Made by a program: the position numbers and the translations under genes. Positions 8,865 to 18,889 of a stretch of 64,000 bases of DNA are shown piece by piece; the stretch's first letter is position 1, and each line of letters opens with the position of its first letter. Source of the stretch: Lamprobacter modestohalophilus (GTDB taxonomy: Bacteria; Pseudomonadota; Gammaproteobacteria; Chromatiales; Chromatiaceae); contig NZ_NRRY01000017.1 in the NCBI RefSeq assembly GCF_016583905.1, positions 1 through 64,000 of the forward strand. Direction: 5' to 3'. The notes under the pieces were generated by a model. That model searched no databases. It was not told the DNA's origin and was given only the letters and a program-made list of their open reading frames with translations.

Positions 8865-8901
8865 TAATATCTATATGATTAGTACAACTAGCCACATCAA
8901 G

Positions 8902-8942
8902 CGGGACAGGCCCCAGTAAATTTACTAATCCCACTTGTCCCA
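8902..8942. promoter_or_regulatory. dyad element upstream of the pilin operon
   Basis: A perfect 12-bp palindrome AGTAAATTTACT (8915-8926) sits inside outer arms GGGACA/TGTCCC. It lies about 50 nt upstream of the pilE start codon. It could be an operator or a leader hairpin. Confidence 0.4.
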
Positions 8943-9177
8943 CTTGCTAGCACCTCAGTTATTATTTTACCTCCTCACAAGTATAGTTTAGACGGATTCT
9001 AGCCGATGTCGAAAATGCGCTCTGGCTTCAGAAAATGAGAACAGAGTGCCATTTTCAACATTTTGTTGTGCTCGGCGATCTAGAGCGACTCGCAGCAAGC
9101 GTTTGTAGTAATGCAGGTACTTAGTGGAAGCTAGAGTACGCTTGAGTTACTGCGTCGCTGCCCAACCATATTTACCC
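8943..9177. other. divergent intergenic region, no gene seen
   Basis: This region separates the pilin operon (leftward) from the amidohydrolase gene (rightward). The frame of the latter is open back to 9124, but without a better start. No terminator, tRNA or small gene was recognised. Confidence 0.5.
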
Positions 9178-10065
9178 ATGATTAAAACAGCACTGATACA
9201 GATTCGCAATCAACAGGATTCCAGTCGTCAAACTGATAGTATCGAGCGTCAAGCCAAGCGCGCCGCCCTTGCGACTGGCTGCAGCCTGCTCGTAATGCCT
9301 GAACTCCACAACGGCGACTATTTTTGTCAAACCGAGGACACGAACCGATTCAATTCAGCAGAGCCGATTCCTGGCCCCACCACCGACTGGCTAGGTAGCA
9401 TTGCCGCGAAGTATCGCCTAGTCATCGTCGGCTCGGTGTTTGAGCGCAGAGGGCCGGGTGTCTATCACAACACGGCGGTCGTCCTAGACGCGGATGGCAG
9501 CCTAGCGGGCGTGTATCGAAAAATGCATATCCCGGATGATCCCGGCTTCTACGAGAAGTTTTACTTTACACCTGGCGATCTGGGCTTTGAGCCCGTCGAC
9601 ACGGCTGTGGGCCGGCTTGGAGTGCTGGTCTGCTGGGATCAGTGGTTTCCGGAGGCGGCGCGTTTGATGGCGCTAGCCGGGGCGGAGCTGCTGCTGTATC
9701 CGACTGCCATCGGCTGGGATCTGAATGATGATGCTGCCGAGCAGGCGCGCCAGTTGGATGCCTGGATGACAGTGCAGCGCGGTCACGCGATCGCAAACGG
9801 ATTACCGCTACTGGCTTGCAATCGGGTTGGGTTTGAGTCGGCTCCGGGCGCGACTGATCCCAAAGATGGCATCCAGTTCTGGGGCAACTCCTTCATCTGC
9901 GGCCCGCAGGGCGAGATCCTGGCGCGCGCTCCGTCCGACCAGGAGAGCCTGCTCGTTGCTGAGATCGACCTAACCCGCAACGAGCAAGTGCGCCGCATCT
10001 GGCCGTTCCTGCGCGACCGACGCATCGATGCCTATGCTGATCTCCTGAAGCGTTGGCGCGATTGA
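9178..10065 (+). CDS. aguB: carbon-nitrogen hydrolase, N-carbamoylputrescine amidase type
   Basis: This 295-aa nitrilase-superfamily enzyme is predicted to hydrolyse N-carbamoylputrescine to putrescine, CO2 and ammonia in the agmatine route. The catalytic triad is visible: Glu in VMPELHNGDYFCQ, Lys in YRKMHIPDDPGFYEKFYF and Cys in GVLVCWDQWFPEAAR. Each is in the context characteristic of the AguB branch. The start at 9178 (MIKTALIQIRN) matches the family N-terminus. The usual partner, agmatine deiminase (aguA), is not adjacent. Subfamily assignment is good but not proof of substrate. Confidence 0.85.
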   Translation: MIKTALIQIRNQQDSSRQTDSIERQAKRAALATGCSLLVMPELHNGDYFCQTEDTNRFNSAEPIPGPTTDWLGSIAAKYRLVIVGSVFERRGPGVYHNTAVVLDADGSLAGVYRKMHIPDDPGFYEKFYFTPGDLGFEPVDTAVGRLGVLVCWDQWFPEAARLMALAGAELLLYPTAIGWDLNDDAAEQARQLDAWMTVQRGHAIANGLPLLACNRVGFESAPGATDPKDGIQFWGNSFICGPQGEILARAPSDQESLLVAEIDLTRNEQVRRIWPFLRDRRIDAYADLLKRWRD

Positions 10066-10209
10066 TGCCGGCGCTCAACGCAACCTCTCAGGTCCACGGA
10101 CCTCGCACGACGCCTTGAACACAGCCCTACAAACCCCGAGCTTTGCGCTTCAGCGCGGCGCGCCAGTCATCACCCATCTTTCCAGATACCACTTTTCAGC
10201 CTGAACGAG

Positions 10210-11322
10210 ATGTCCCCACTCATGAACGAAACCCAACGCTCGATGCGCTCGATCCTGCAACGCATTGCCACTGGCCCGGAGTTGTCGAAGGACATCTCGC
10301 TCGATGAGGCGCGCCTCGGTATGAATGCCATCCTGGACAGCGCTGTCGATCCCGTCCAGGCCGGTATCTTCCTGATCGCGCTGCGCATGAAGCGCGAGAC
10401 CGATGATGAGCAGCGCGGCATCCTCGATGCCGTGCGCGATGCGACTGATCATGTGGTGGCCGAGGTCGACGAGGTGGTTGACCTCGCTGATCCCTATGAC
10501 GGCTACAACCGCTGTCTACCGTCTTCCCCCTTCCTCGCGCCACTCTTGGCCGAGTGCGGCGTGGCGGCGGTGTCGCACGGCGTTGATGCGGTCGGCCCTA
10601 AGTTCGGGGTCACGCATCGCCACGTACTGGAAGCGGCCGGCCTGCCCGTCGATCTCAGCCCAGCCGAGGCGGCTGCACGCGTCTCGGACCCGGCGATCGG
10701 CTGGACCTATATCGACCAACGCGCCTTTGCGCCGAAGCTGCATGACCTGGTGCCGCTGCGCAGCACCATCGTCAAGCGCCAGGCCATTACCACGGTCGAG
10801 GTGCTGGCGCGGCCGATCCACGGGCGCAACAAGACCCACCTAGTCACCGGTTATGTACACAAGCCCTATCCGCGCATCTATGCCCTGCTCGCCCGCCACG
10901 CCGGGTTCGACTCCGCGTTACTGGTGCGCGGCGTCGAGGGCGGCATCGTGCCCTCGCTGCGGCAGAACGGCGTCTGCTTCAACTATCAGCAATTCGGCGA
11001 GGAGCAATCGTTCGATATCAATCCAGCCGAGATCGGTATCGAGCAAAATGTGCGCGCGGTGCCACTGCCCGACGATCTGCCCACCGCCAGCCGTCCGAAT
11101 GACGATATCGCCGTCGCTGTTGATGTTCCCGCCACTGCGAAGGCAGCCGCACAAGCCGGCATGGCGGCGCTAGAAGGCCAACGCGGCCCGACCTACGACA
11201 GCCTGGTGTTCTCCGGCGCACTGGTGCTCTGGCACCTGGGACGCGAGCAGACCATCGCCGCCGGCGCCGATCGCATCCGCGCCGCGCTCGACTCAGGCGC
11301 AGCCGCTCGGCGCTTGCGCTAA
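10210..11322 (+). CDS. anthranilate phosphoribosyltransferase-like protein lacking TrpD motifs
   Basis: This 370-aa protein has the TrpD/pyrimidine-phosphorylase fold signature: a helical N-terminal segment (LSLDEAR-like, DPVQAGIFLIALRMKRET) and a central PRT domain aligning with TrpD around VLEAAGLPVDLSPAEAAARV and HDLVPLRSTI. The PRPP-binding GTGGD and KHGN motifs of true TrpD are absent; the second reads SHGV. Anthranilate phosphoribosyltransferase activity is therefore unlikely. It resembles the divergent TrpD2-like group, for which nucleic-acid binding has been described. No trp genes are nearby. A Rieske-protein gene follows 112 bases downstream in the same orientation. Confidence 0.7.
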   Translation: MSPLMNETQRSMRSILQRIATGPELSKDISLDEARLGMNAILDSAVDPVQAGIFLIALRMKRETDDEQRGILDAVRDATDHVVAEVDEVVDLADPYDGYNRCLPSSPFLAPLLAECGVAAVSHGVDAVGPKFGVTHRHVLEAAGLPVDLSPAEAAARVSDPAIGWTYIDQRAFAPKLHDLVPLRSTIVKRQAITTVEVLARPIHGRNKTHLVTGYVHKPYPRIYALLARHAGFDSALLVRGVEGGIVPSLRQNGVCFNYQQFGEEQSFDINPAEIGIEQNVRAVPLPDDLPTASRPNDDIAVAVDVPATAKAAAQAGMAALEGQRGPTYDSLVFSGALVLWHLGREQTIAAGADRIRAALDSGAAARRLR

Positions 11323-11434
11323 GCAAGCCTGCGCCAAGACACTGTCCATCAACTTCTTCCTGATTTGAGGTCACTGCAGTGCGCTCATCGGGAAGTAAAC
11401 AATAGACAGCTACTCACTCAGGAGACTGACACTG

Positions 11435-11764
11435 ATGGAATCACCTTTCGTCGAGGTCGCCAAGGCCGACGAGATCTCGCCCGGCAAGTTCATCCGCGTC
11501 GAGGTGGCACGTAAGCCATACATCATCGCCCGGGTCGATGACCGCTTCTATGCCGTCGAAGACAACTGCAGCCACGAGGACTATCCGCTCTCCTATGGCT
11601 GCCTGGATGGCAACCGGATCAAATGCTCACTGCACGGCAGCCGCTTCAGCCTCGAGACCGGCGCACCCGAGGATGAGCCGGCCGATGAGCCCATCCGCAC
11701 CTACCGGCTCGAGCTGTGCGAAGGTCGCCTCTGGCTCGACCCCAGCCCGGACATCAGCGGCTAA
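11435..11764 (+). CDS. Rieske-type [2Fe-2S] ferredoxin
   Basis: This 109-aa soluble iron-sulfur protein has the Rieske ligand pairs C45-S-H47 and C64-S-L-H67, with the NirD/BphF-like small-domain length and no membrane anchor or signal peptide. It probably acts as a cytoplasmic electron carrier for an oxygenase or reductase; no such enzyme is adjacent. A good ribosome-binding site (AGGAG, 9 nt spacing) precedes the ATG. Its 3' end overlaps the convergent DUF2726 gene by 11 nt. Confidence 0.88.
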   Translation: MESPFVEVAKADEISPGKFIRVEVARKPYIIARVDDRFYAVEDNCSHEDYPLSYGCLDGNRIKCSLHGSRFSLETGAPEDEPADEPIRTYRLELCEGRLWLDPSPDISG

Positions 11765-12359
11765 CGCGTCCATCCGGGTCGCGCATGGCCGCGGCGAGAT
11801 CGGATAGGAGCGCATCCTCATCCTCGCCACTCGCCGGCTCGGCAAGAGCGACCAGGCGCACATCGGCCATCGCGATCGCCTCCGCAACCAGCCCACGCAA
11901 GCGCTCCGCAGACGGCAGATCGCCCACCGTGAGTTCGATGACGGGCATGCCAGCGGCCGCGAAGGCCGCTCGCAAGCGCACTGCCATCCGGCGTTGCGCC
12001 CGACCTGACTTGGCAGGCAGCAACCGCACCACGGCCAACGGGTGGAGGTCAGAGGCCGCGCAGATCAGCAGATCCGCCCAGCCCTCAGCCAAGAGCCCCT
12101 GCGCCAACCGCCGCTGGTCCCGACCCATACGCGGCAGAGGCCGCAACAGCGATAACGCCGCGACCTTGGGGCAAACGCGATAGGCATCCCCAGCCGCTTC
12201 CGAGATCATCTGGTAACAGCGCAGCTCATCCGCCGACAACAGCGGCCGTCGCTCGAACGGCTCCCCGCGCAGGCGCGTGCCGCGTCCACGCAATACGGAG
12301 ACCAACATCGCGACAATGATCAGGGTCGCGACGGCCAGCAGTAGATAGAAGGGAGTCAA
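11754..12359 (-). CDS. membrane-anchored DUF2726-like protein
   Basis: This protein of about 201 aa has one N-terminal membrane helix (FYLLLAVATLIIVAMLVSVL) and a cytoplasmic domain beginning FERRPLLSADELRCYQMI, the start typical of DUF2726. The domain is often compared with topoisomerase/nuclease-associated folds and has no settled function. A TTG start at 12359 is preferred because GAGGAG lies 6 nt upstream; a longer TTG start at 12404 is possible. It is convergent and slightly overlapping with the Rieske gene. Confidence 0.65.
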   Translation of the reverse strand: MTPFYLLLAVATLIIVAMLVSVLRGRGTRLRGEPFERRPLLSADELRCYQMISEAAGDAYRVCPKVAALSLLRPLPRMGRDQRRLAQGLLAEGWADLLICAASDLHPLAVVRLLPAKSGRAQRRMAVRLRAAFAAAGMPVIELTVGDLPSAERLRGLVAEAIAMADVRLVALAEPASGEDEDALLSDLAAAMRDPDGRVSR

Positions 12360-12404
12360 GCCAGTCTCCTCAGACGTTAAAGATCCAAACCTGGGAACGC
12401 CCAA

Positions 12405-12703
12405 GCGCCCCCAATCGCGTCGAACGCGACAAAATAATCGCCCAAATTGCGACAGACCGCACAGTAATGACCGATTGAGGGGAAAACCCTAGGCGAACTC
12501 CAGCAACACCCTTATGGTCGCGCGCGTTGTAGGCTATAGTTGTGGGCGGACAAGCGTAAATAGACAAAGACCTGGCCAACGGATTCCAGAAATTGGCTGA
12601 GGTGCCCCTCGCCCACCGCAGAATCGCTCTCAAATAAACAAGTTGTCGTTGCTCTGCCTGGAACAGATCAGACTTCCATCGACTTAAAGACGCCAGAACG
12701 AAC
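12405..12703. other. intergenic region upstream of the chemoreceptor
   Basis: No gene is convincing here. A -10-like TATAGT (12535-12540) lies 17 nt after TTATGG (12512-12517), a weak sigma70-type candidate for the chemoreceptor gene. I found no good flagellar sigma28 promoter. Confidence 0.3.
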
Positions 12704-15049
12704 ATGTTTCAAAACCTAAAGCTTAGCAGCAAGATCATCTTGGGATTCGCGGCACTGATCGCGATTACCGCGGTGCTCGGCGGCATCGCGACCGTCAACA
12801 TGCTGACCGTCAAGAACCAGTCGGCCATGTTGGCCGAGGAGTATGTACCTGAAGTCGACGTCGCCACTCGGCTGCGCGGCGCCGCAAATCGGCTCATGTA
12901 CGCGATGCGCGGATACAGTTTTACCAACGGTAACGAGACCTTCTGGCGCGAAGCTCAGACCGAGGCCGGGCTCCTTGACGATGCGCTCAAGGATGCGCGC
13001 AAACTCAACCAGAACGCGAAGCATCTAACCGCACTCGGCGGCCAGCTCGACACCGCCCAGCAGGCGCGCGACAGCTACTTCGAGCTGAGGGAGCAGACAC
13101 AAGAGCTGCAGGTGGCCTTGGCCAGCAACCGGCAACAGCTCGACACCAACGCAGCGGCCTTCATGCAAGCCGCAACCAATTTCCTCGACGCACAAAATCA
13201 GCAGTTCGACCAAGCACTCGAAGAACGCACAACCAAGGTCGAGGCGATCACACGTGTAGTCGAGCTAGGTTCCAGCGCCCGTATTGCAAACTTTAGGGCA
13301 CAGGCCACCGGAGAAACGGCATCAAGGCAGGATGCAATCGAGAGTCTGCAGCAGATCCCAGCAATCATCGACGCGCTCAGACCGATCACACGTGCACAAG
13401 TGAATATCGAACAACTCGATACGATCGCCGAGAGTGCGGCCAACTACCAGGAAGGCATCGAGGCGTTCGGCCGCGAATCAGACAAAGGCTTCTCAGCAAG
13501 CGAGCAACTGCTGGCGAGACTGCGCAACGACATGGACCGAGCAGCCGATGCCTTCGTCTCAACCTCGACGGCCTTTCTCGATAGCCAGATCGAGACCTTG
13601 AAGGCGGATATGAACAGTCGCCATCACGCGATCTCCACCACCACTGACATCATCAATCAGGGCAATGAGACCCGGGTTAGCGCATTCAAGGGCCAGGCGC
13701 TCAACGACCTGAGCTTTATCGAACAAGCACTGACCAACAATCTGCCGAAGATCCAAGAGCTGCTGGACCAACTGAAGGCGACGACCACTGACAGCGCACT
13801 CCTCGCCGAGATCGAGAATACCCGGGCTGCGGCAACAGGCTATGGCAAGACCTTAGAGCTCCTTGTCAACAACACCCAGGCCAACGACCAGTTAGCGACT
13901 CAGCGCACGGTCGCAGGCAACGAATTGATCGCTGCGACCATCGCTACCGCCGATGCCGGGCTTGCCGGGACCCAGCGGATTGCCGATGAGACCATGCAGA
14001 GCCTGACCCTCAGCAGCCTGGTGGTGATGATCGGTCTGATCATTGCCCTGATCGTCGGCATCGTGCTCGCCTGGCTGATCACCCGCTCGATCGTCGGCCC
14101 GATTAACCGCGTGGTGAAGGGCCTGCAAGAGGGCAGCGATCAAGTCGCCACCGTCAGCGGCCACGTCAACATCAGCAGCCAGCAGATGGCTGAGGGTGCA
14201 GGCGAGCAGGCCAGCAGCCTCGAGGAGACCAGCTCCAGCGTTGAAGAGATGGCGGCAGGCACGCGCCAGAATGCTGAGCATGCACGCGAGGCGGATGCCC
14301 TCAGCCGCACGGCGAACGATAAGGCCGATCAAGGCGTCAAGGCGGCTCGAGCCACGGCCGACGAGGTCAGGACCCGACTGCAGAAGCTTGACACGGCGAT
14401 CAAGGCGATCGAGGAAAGCACCAACAGCACCGCCAAGGTGGTTGGCACCATCGACGGCATCGCCTTCCAGACCAACCTGTTGGCGCTCAACGCGGCGGTC
14501 GAAGCCGCGCGCGCTGGTGAGCAAGGCAAAGGCTTCGCCGTCGTCGCCGATGAGGTCCGCAAGCTGGCTCAGCGCAGTGCCGATGAGGTCAAGAACACCA
14601 ATGAGCTGATGAAATCGGCGCAAGAGAACACCGTCCGCATCAAAGAGGTGTCCGCCGAGCTAGAGAAGTACTTGGGTAAGGCCGTGGCCGAGGATATGGT
14701 TTCGCTGTTCGAGGAGACCGTGACCGCAAGCACCCAGGTGACGAAGTTGATGAGTGAGGTGGCAACGGCCAGTGATGAGCAAGCTCGCGGTGTTGAGCAG
14801 ATCAACCTCGCCGTCTCGCAGATGGACAAGGTCACCCAGATCAGCGCGTCGAATGCCGAAGAGTCCGCGGCCGCCAGTGAGGAATTGGCCAACCAGGCCT
14901 CGCAGCTCAAGCGGATCGTCGACGACCTGCGCTTCCTAGTCGATGGCGTACGCTCTACCAATACAACGGTTGCCTCGAGCAATGAGGGTCAGTCGTTGAC
15001 CAGCCATCCACCCTTATTGCAATCGCACCACAAGGACGATGATTTCTAG
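12704..15049 (+). CDS. methyl-accepting chemotaxis protein
   Basis: This 781-aa inner-membrane chemoreceptor has a first membrane helix at about residues 10-30 and a long, mostly helical periplasmic sensor region (about 30-430, several coiled-coil stretches). A second helix (about 434-458) ends in LAWLITRSI and is followed by HAMP (about 459-510) and the cytoplasmic signalling hairpin. The hairpin tip, [20 protein letters not shown] and its [18 protein letters not shown] continuation (about 584-620), is canonical for binding CheA/CheW. No che genes are nearby, so it is an orphan receptor. The ligand cannot be deduced. The C-terminus lacks an obvious CheR-tethering pentapeptide (it ends HHKDDDF). 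Confidence 0.95.
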   Translation: MFQNLKLSSKIILGFAALIAITAVLGGIATVNMLTVKNQSAMLAEEYVPEVDVATRLRGAANRLMYAMRGYSFTNGNETFWREAQTEAGLLDDALKDARKLNQNAKHLTALGGQLDTAQQARDSYFELREQTQELQVALASNRQQLDTNAAAFMQAATNFLDAQNQQFDQALEERTTKVEAITRVVELGSSARIANFRAQATGETASRQDAIESLQQIPAIIDALRPITRAQVNIEQLDTIAESAANYQEGIEAFGRESDKGFSASEQLLARLRNDMDRAADAFVSTSTAFLDSQIETLKADMNSRHHAISTTTDIINQGNETRVSAFKGQALNDLSFIEQALTNNLPKIQELLDQLKATTTDSALLAEIENTRAAATGYGKTLELLVNNTQANDQLATQRTVAGNELIAATIATADAGLAGTQRIADETMQSLTLSSLVVMIGLIIALIVGIVLAWLITRSIVGPINRVVKGLQEGSDQVATVSGHVNISSQQMAEGAGEQASSLEETSSSVEEMAAGTRQNAEHAREADALSRTANDKADQGVKAARATADEVRTRLQKLDTAIKAIEESTNSTAKVVGTIDGIAFQTNLLALNAAVEAARAGEQGKGFAVVADEVRKLAQRSADEVKNTNELMKSAQENTVRIKEVSAELEKYLGKAVAEDMVSLFEETVTASTQVTKLMSEVATASDEQARGVEQINLAVSQMDKVTQISASNAEESAAASEELANQASQLKRIVDDLRFLVDGVRSTNTTVASSNEGQSLTSHPPLLQSHHKDDDF

Positions 15050-15072
15050 GCCCGTCTTCGCCTAATAAGGCT

Positions 15073-15103
15073 CGGCCAGCCGCCACTTCGCGGCTGACCG
15101 GTT
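15073..15103 (+). terminator. possible terminator after the chemoreceptor
   Basis: An 11-bp stem (15073-15083/15090-15100, one G-U pair) with a 6-nt loop lies 23 nt after the stop codon. It is followed by only a short T-rich stretch (GTTATTT). Confidence 0.45.
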
Positions 15104-15458
15104 ATTTAAAGGTCGACAGCGCGCAGGTGCTGCCGGCCTTTTTCGTGTCTGGGGCTCTTTACCTCCAAGCAGCGCTGGCGGAAGCTCAACGGTAAAGAAG
15201 CGTCGGCGCCATGACGCGGATCAAGTGGCGCAGGAACACTGGGCGGGAAAATACTGCATAATCCGGCGCTTTCCCGCAGCGACCCAGGGGAAACCGAGTC
15301 AGTGCACGGCCTCGCCACAACGCGATGCCGCGGCAAAGGCCCCATCCAGAAGCGCATTCCTGATCGCGCTGGTGGCCCAATCGAACAGGTCTCATCGGCG
15401 CCGACCACAGGGCTTTCAGCTCGCAGTGGATCGCGTCGCCCAACCAGGGGAATCGAGC
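15104..15458. other. leader region upstream of the 15.5-kb unknown gene
   Basis: The reading frame of the next gene is open back to 15225, but codon content before 15459 looks non-coding. A perfect 8-bp inverted repeat GCGGGAAA/TTTCCCGC (15243-15250/15270-15277) brackets a CATAAT -10-like hexamer (15257-15262), so a regulated promoter may lie here. Confidence 0.35.
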
Positions 15459-16244
15459 ATGCAATACGACAGTCACCTCTATCAGATCTTGGCCCCAAAC
15501 CCGGCTTTGGTTGCCTCCCAACTCGACCCAGAAGCCTTCGCCAAGCATTACACCGCCGGCTCGGTGCGCTACTACGCGGGCAAGATCGTCTTCGCCGAGA
15601 TCGACATCAACTACCGCCATCCGTATTTCAAGATCGACGACGCACTCGCGGCACTCAAACCGCATCCCGATGGCCGGCCCAAAGCGACCATCTTCCTCTC
15701 GACTTACCGCGTCCTCGAGCATATTGAGCTTGACGCCATCAAACGCGTGTTCCTCAGCACACCGGAGGGCTACACCTTAGCCCTCGACGCCGCGCCTTAT
15801 GACAAGACGCACGAAGAAGGCTTCCTGCGCATCTACGCCGAGATCGCACCACTGCGCATGCTGGTGATGTCGCGCATGGACTTTCCCGCATTCGGCAAGT
15901 ACATCACCGATCCCACCTTCCCCAAGGGCGCGCCGAAACAGTTCTATACGCAAATCGAGCTGGACATCGAGCACTTCCTCGAAGAGTTTGAGGATCGCCC
16001 GACCATGCATGCACCCATCCCCGGTCTGCATCCATCGAACCTGCGGGCGGCGATCATGGAGCTTCGCGCTGATCCGGGTAAGCAGAGCAAAGGCCTCCGG
16101 CTCGACAGCGCCTTCGAGACCATTCCTTACAAGCTCATTCGCCACGGTTTCATGTTCGCTTCTCAAGACTCGACGCGCTTCTTTCCAATGCCCGCTCGGG
16201 CTGAGATCGAGGCGACAAACTATCGATTCTGGCGCGCCATGTAA
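15459..16244 (+). CDS. conserved-looking protein of unknown function
   Basis: This soluble protein of about 261 aa has no signal peptide or membrane helix. I recognise no family. The start at 15459 is chosen because AGGGG lies 8 nt upstream and the codon pattern becomes typical there. Visible features are an aromatic, acidic/basic-mixed sequence with YAGKIVFAEIDINYRHPYFKID near the N-terminus and FFPMPARAEIEATNYRFWRAM at the C-terminus. It stands alone between the chemoreceptor and the pyrophosphatase gene. The reading frame and ribosome-binding site support a real gene; function is open. Confidence 0.7.
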   Translation: MQYDSHLYQILAPNPALVASQLDPEAFAKHYTAGSVRYYAGKIVFAEIDINYRHPYFKIDDALAALKPHPDGRPKATIFLSTYRVLEHIELDAIKRVFLSTPEGYTLALDAAPYDKTHEEGFLRIYAEIAPLRMLVMSRMDFPAFGKYITDPTFPKGAPKQFYTQIELDIEHFLEEFEDRPTMHAPIPGLHPSNLRAAIMELRADPGKQSKGLRLDSAFETIPYKLIRHGFMFASQDSTRFFPMPARAEIEATNYRFWRAM

Positions 16245-16376
16245 CAGCATTGCTCTCGGCGTGGTTGCGCGCGCAGCGCGACCCGCCCCATCGGCTGCTC
16301 GGCGCAATAGACTGAGCAAGCCCACCTTTCCCTAGAAAAAACAATCACTTCGAGCGAGAGGGAGAACCATCAAGCC

Positions 16377-18398
16377 ATGAGCCTGAATGCTCTTATACCC
16401 ATCTTTTTCGGCATCGTCGGACTCTGGACGGCGCATCTGATCTTTCGAACCGTGATGGCCTATCCGAAGGGCGAAGCAAAAGTCGCCGCCATCGGCGATG
16501 CTATTCACCTCGGCGCCATGGTCTTCATGCGACGGGAATATACCGTGCTCGGCGTCTTCGCCGCCGTGCTCCTCGTGGTGCTGTATGTCTTTCTCGGTTG
16601 GAAGACTGCATTAGCCTTCTTGGTTGGCGCCCTGACCTCGGCGCTCGCCGGCTACATCGGCATGAACACCGCGACCAAGGCCAATGTACGCACCACCGTC
16701 GCCGCACACACCAAGGGCGCCGCCGAGGCGCTCACGGTGGCGTTCTTTGGCGGATCGATCATGGGCCTTGCAGTGGCCTCGCTGGGGCTACTCGGTCTCG
16801 GTACGCTGTACCTGCTCTTCGGCGGTGACCCTGAGACCGCCCACGCCATCCATGGCTTCGGCATGGGTGCGTCGAGCGTGGCACTGTTCTCGCGCGTCGG
16901 CGGCGGGATCTTCACCAAGAGCGCTGATGTCGGCGCTGACCTGGTTGGCAAAATCGAGGCGGGGATTCCAGAAGACGACCCGCGCAATCCTGGCGTGATT
17001 GCTGACAATGTCGGCGACAACGTCGGCGACGTCGCCGGCATGGGCTCAGACATCTTCGAGTCCTATTGCGGCGCCATGATCGCCACCATCGCCATTGCCT
17101 CAACCCTGGCGGCCGATATCATCGATCCCATTGGGGAACGCGAGGCCTTGATGTTCCTGCCGCTGGCGCTGTCGTCGGTCGGCTTGCTCTGCTCCATCGC
17201 TGGCATCTGGCTGGTGAAGCGCTTTTCTAGCCAGTCGCCCGAGCGCGCTCTGCGCATCGGCACCATCGGCGCGAGCCTGCTGTTCATGCTGGTCGCCTAT
17301 CTCGTCATCATCGGTACCGGCATCAATGGTGCGGTCTGGGGTGCCGTGCTCATCGGCGCGCTCGGCGGCATCGTGATTGGCTTGGTCACCGAGTACTACA
17401 CCTCGTCGAAGCCCGTCGCCAGCATCGCGCTAGCCGGTGAGACGGGTGCCGCAACCGTCATCATTACTGGCTTCGCCGTCGGCATGCGCTCGGTCATCGT
17501 GCCGATGCTCACCATCAGCGTCATCATCTTCGTCTCGAACCAATTGGCCGGGCTCTACGGCGTTGGCATCGCCGCGGTTGGCATGCTCGCCACCGTCGGC
17601 ATCACCATGGCCATCGATGCCTATGGCCCGGTCGCCGACAACGCCGGCGGCATCGCTGAGATGGCCGGCCTCGGCGTCGAGACCCGACGCATCACCGATT
17701 CCCTCGATGAGCTCGGCAACACCACCGCCGCGATCGGCAAAGGCTTCGCCATCGGCGCAGCAGCGCTAGCGGCACTGGCCATCATCACCGCCTATATCGA
17801 AAGCGTGTCGCTGCATGTGCCAGACTTTGAGCTCCTGCTGAGCGACCCGATGGTGATCATCGGCCTATTTGTCGGCGGCATCCTGCCCTTCGCCATCGCC
17901 GCTATGACCATGACCGCGGTCGGCGAGGCCGCCTTTGCCATGATCAACGAGATCCGCCGCCAGTTCCGCGAGATCGCCGGCCTGCTGGAAGGCACCGCGG
18001 AGCCAGACACCGCCCGCTGCGTCGACATCGCCACCACCGCGGCGCTGAAGAAGATGGTCATGCCCGGCGTGGTCGCCATCGCCGCGCCCTGGGTGGTGGG
18101 CTTCATCCTCGGGCCAGCCGCACTCGGCGGCATGCTCGGCGGCGCCCTGCTCGGCTGCGTGCTCCTAGCGCTGACAATGGCCAACGCCGGCGGCGCTTGG
18201 GACAACGCCAAGAAGTTCGTCGAGAAAGGCAATCACGGCGGCAAGGGCTCGGATACCCACAAGGCCACGGTGGTCGGCGATACCGTCGGCGACCCCTTCA
18301 AGGACACCTCTGGCCCATCGATGAACATCCTCATCAACGTGATGGCCATCGTCAGCCTGGTGATCGCACCGCTGCTTGGCAATAGCCTGCTGGGCTGA
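16377..18398 (+). CDS. hppA: membrane pyrophosphatase, K+-dependent type
   Basis: This 673-aa integral membrane ion pump (about 15-16 helices) couples pyrophosphate hydrolysis to H+ or Na+ export. The pyrophosphate/Mg2+ site is intact: [16 protein letters not shown] (about residues 207-222), the [16 protein letters not shown] segment, and the C-terminal [14 protein letters not shown]-type motif. The subtype-defining segment reads [10 protein letters not shown] (447-456). Ala451 and Gly454 are the residues of K+-dependent enzymes, where K+-independent H+-pumps have Lys and Thr. Such pumps are common in phototrophs, where light-driven PPi synthesis or use occurs. H+ versus Na+ specificity is not settled here. 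A GAGGGAGAA ribosome-binding site precedes the ATG. Confidence 0.96.
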   Translation: MSLNALIPIFFGIVGLWTAHLIFRTVMAYPKGEAKVAAIGDAIHLGAMVFMRREYTVLGVFAAVLLVVLYVFLGWKTALAFLVGALTSALAGYIGMNTATKANVRTTVAAHTKGAAEALTVAFFGGSIMGLAVASLGLLGLGTLYLLFGGDPETAHAIHGFGMGASSVALFSRVGGGIFTKSADVGADLVGKIEAGIPEDDPRNPGVIADNVGDNVGDVAGMGSDIFESYCGAMIATIAIASTLAADIIDPIGEREALMFLPLALSSVGLLCSIAGIWLVKRFSSQSPERALRIGTIGASLLFMLVAYLVIIGTGINGAVWGAVLIGALGGIVIGLVTEYYTSSKPVASIALAGETGAATVIITGFAVGMRSVIVPMLTISVIIFVSNQLAGLYGVGIAAVGMLATVGITMAIDAYGPVADNAGGIAEMAGLGVETRRITDSLDELGNTTAAIGKGFAIGAAALAALAIITAYIESVSLHVPDFELLLSDPMVIIGLFVGGILPFAIAAMTMTAVGEAAFAMINEIRRQFREIAGLLEGTAEPDTARCVDIATTAALKKMVMPGVVAIAAPWVVGFILGPAALGGMLGGALLGCVLLALTMANAGGAWDNAKKFVEKGNHGGKGSDTHKATVVGDTVGDPFKDTSGPSMNILINVMAIVSLVIAPLLGNSLLG

Positions 18399-18889
18399 GG
18401 CGTTCGCCGGACACTTTGGTGCCGAATGGCGCCGAATTGTCGTTTCTCTTGAAAGGAGCGTTGCCGGGAGCATAGTCCCGGGCTATGTGACCGGCGACGC
18501 AAAAAGCAGAGGCAACGACCTGTTCACGCTGTCTTGAACCGTTCCTAAGTCGCGTACAACCGAGCCAGCTGTTCTCGAAGATCGTTGTCGATCATTTGCA
18601 GCTGCCCCATATTTGCCGAAATGCTGTTCGACTCCGATCGCAGCGCCCCCTCCAACAGCGCGGCGGCTTCTTGAAGAGATTTTAGTCCGCTCCGCGAGTG
18701 GCAGCCGACTCAAGGCCAAGCTTAGTCTGCGACCCCACTCTCGGGCTCGCTCTAAGGACGTTGAGCACGCATGCAGACCGCACTGCGCATCAGCGCTTAC
18801 AACCGATGAGAGTCGCCGTGCCGTTGATCAATCTGCGTAACAACCACAGCCCTTCGTCGAACAGGGTCCGCGTCCAGAGAGGCGAGAAG
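18399..18889. other. intergenic region between hppA and the MscS gene
   Basis: About 490 bases without a convincing gene. The frame of the downstream mscS-like gene is open to 18698, but its first 64 codons lack homology and a ribosome-binding site. The only marked structure is the hairpin at 18460-18498. Confidence 0.45.
18460..18498. other. two-tier hairpin downstream of hppA
   Basis: Outer arms GTTGCCGG/CCGGCGAC (8 bp, one G-U) enclose inner arms CATAG/CTATG. An alternative CCGGGA/TCCCGG pairing competes with it. It is followed by a short A-run but no T-run, so it is a weak + strand terminator and may be a structured RNA or operator. Confidence 0.35.

Noticed and set aside
10901-10925. 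GGTTCGACTCC-like T-loop resemblance
   Set aside because: It lies inside the TrpD-like coding sequence, with no cloverleaf around it.
12613-12700. Flagellar sigma28 promoter for the chemoreceptor
   Set aside because: A TAAA...GCC pair exists, but the spacing and the GCCGATAA block do not fit the consensus.
13892-14623. Large minus-strand ORF opposite the chemoreceptor gene
   Set aside because: It is an antisense reading of the conserved signalling domain with no domain of its own, a usual effect of high G+C.
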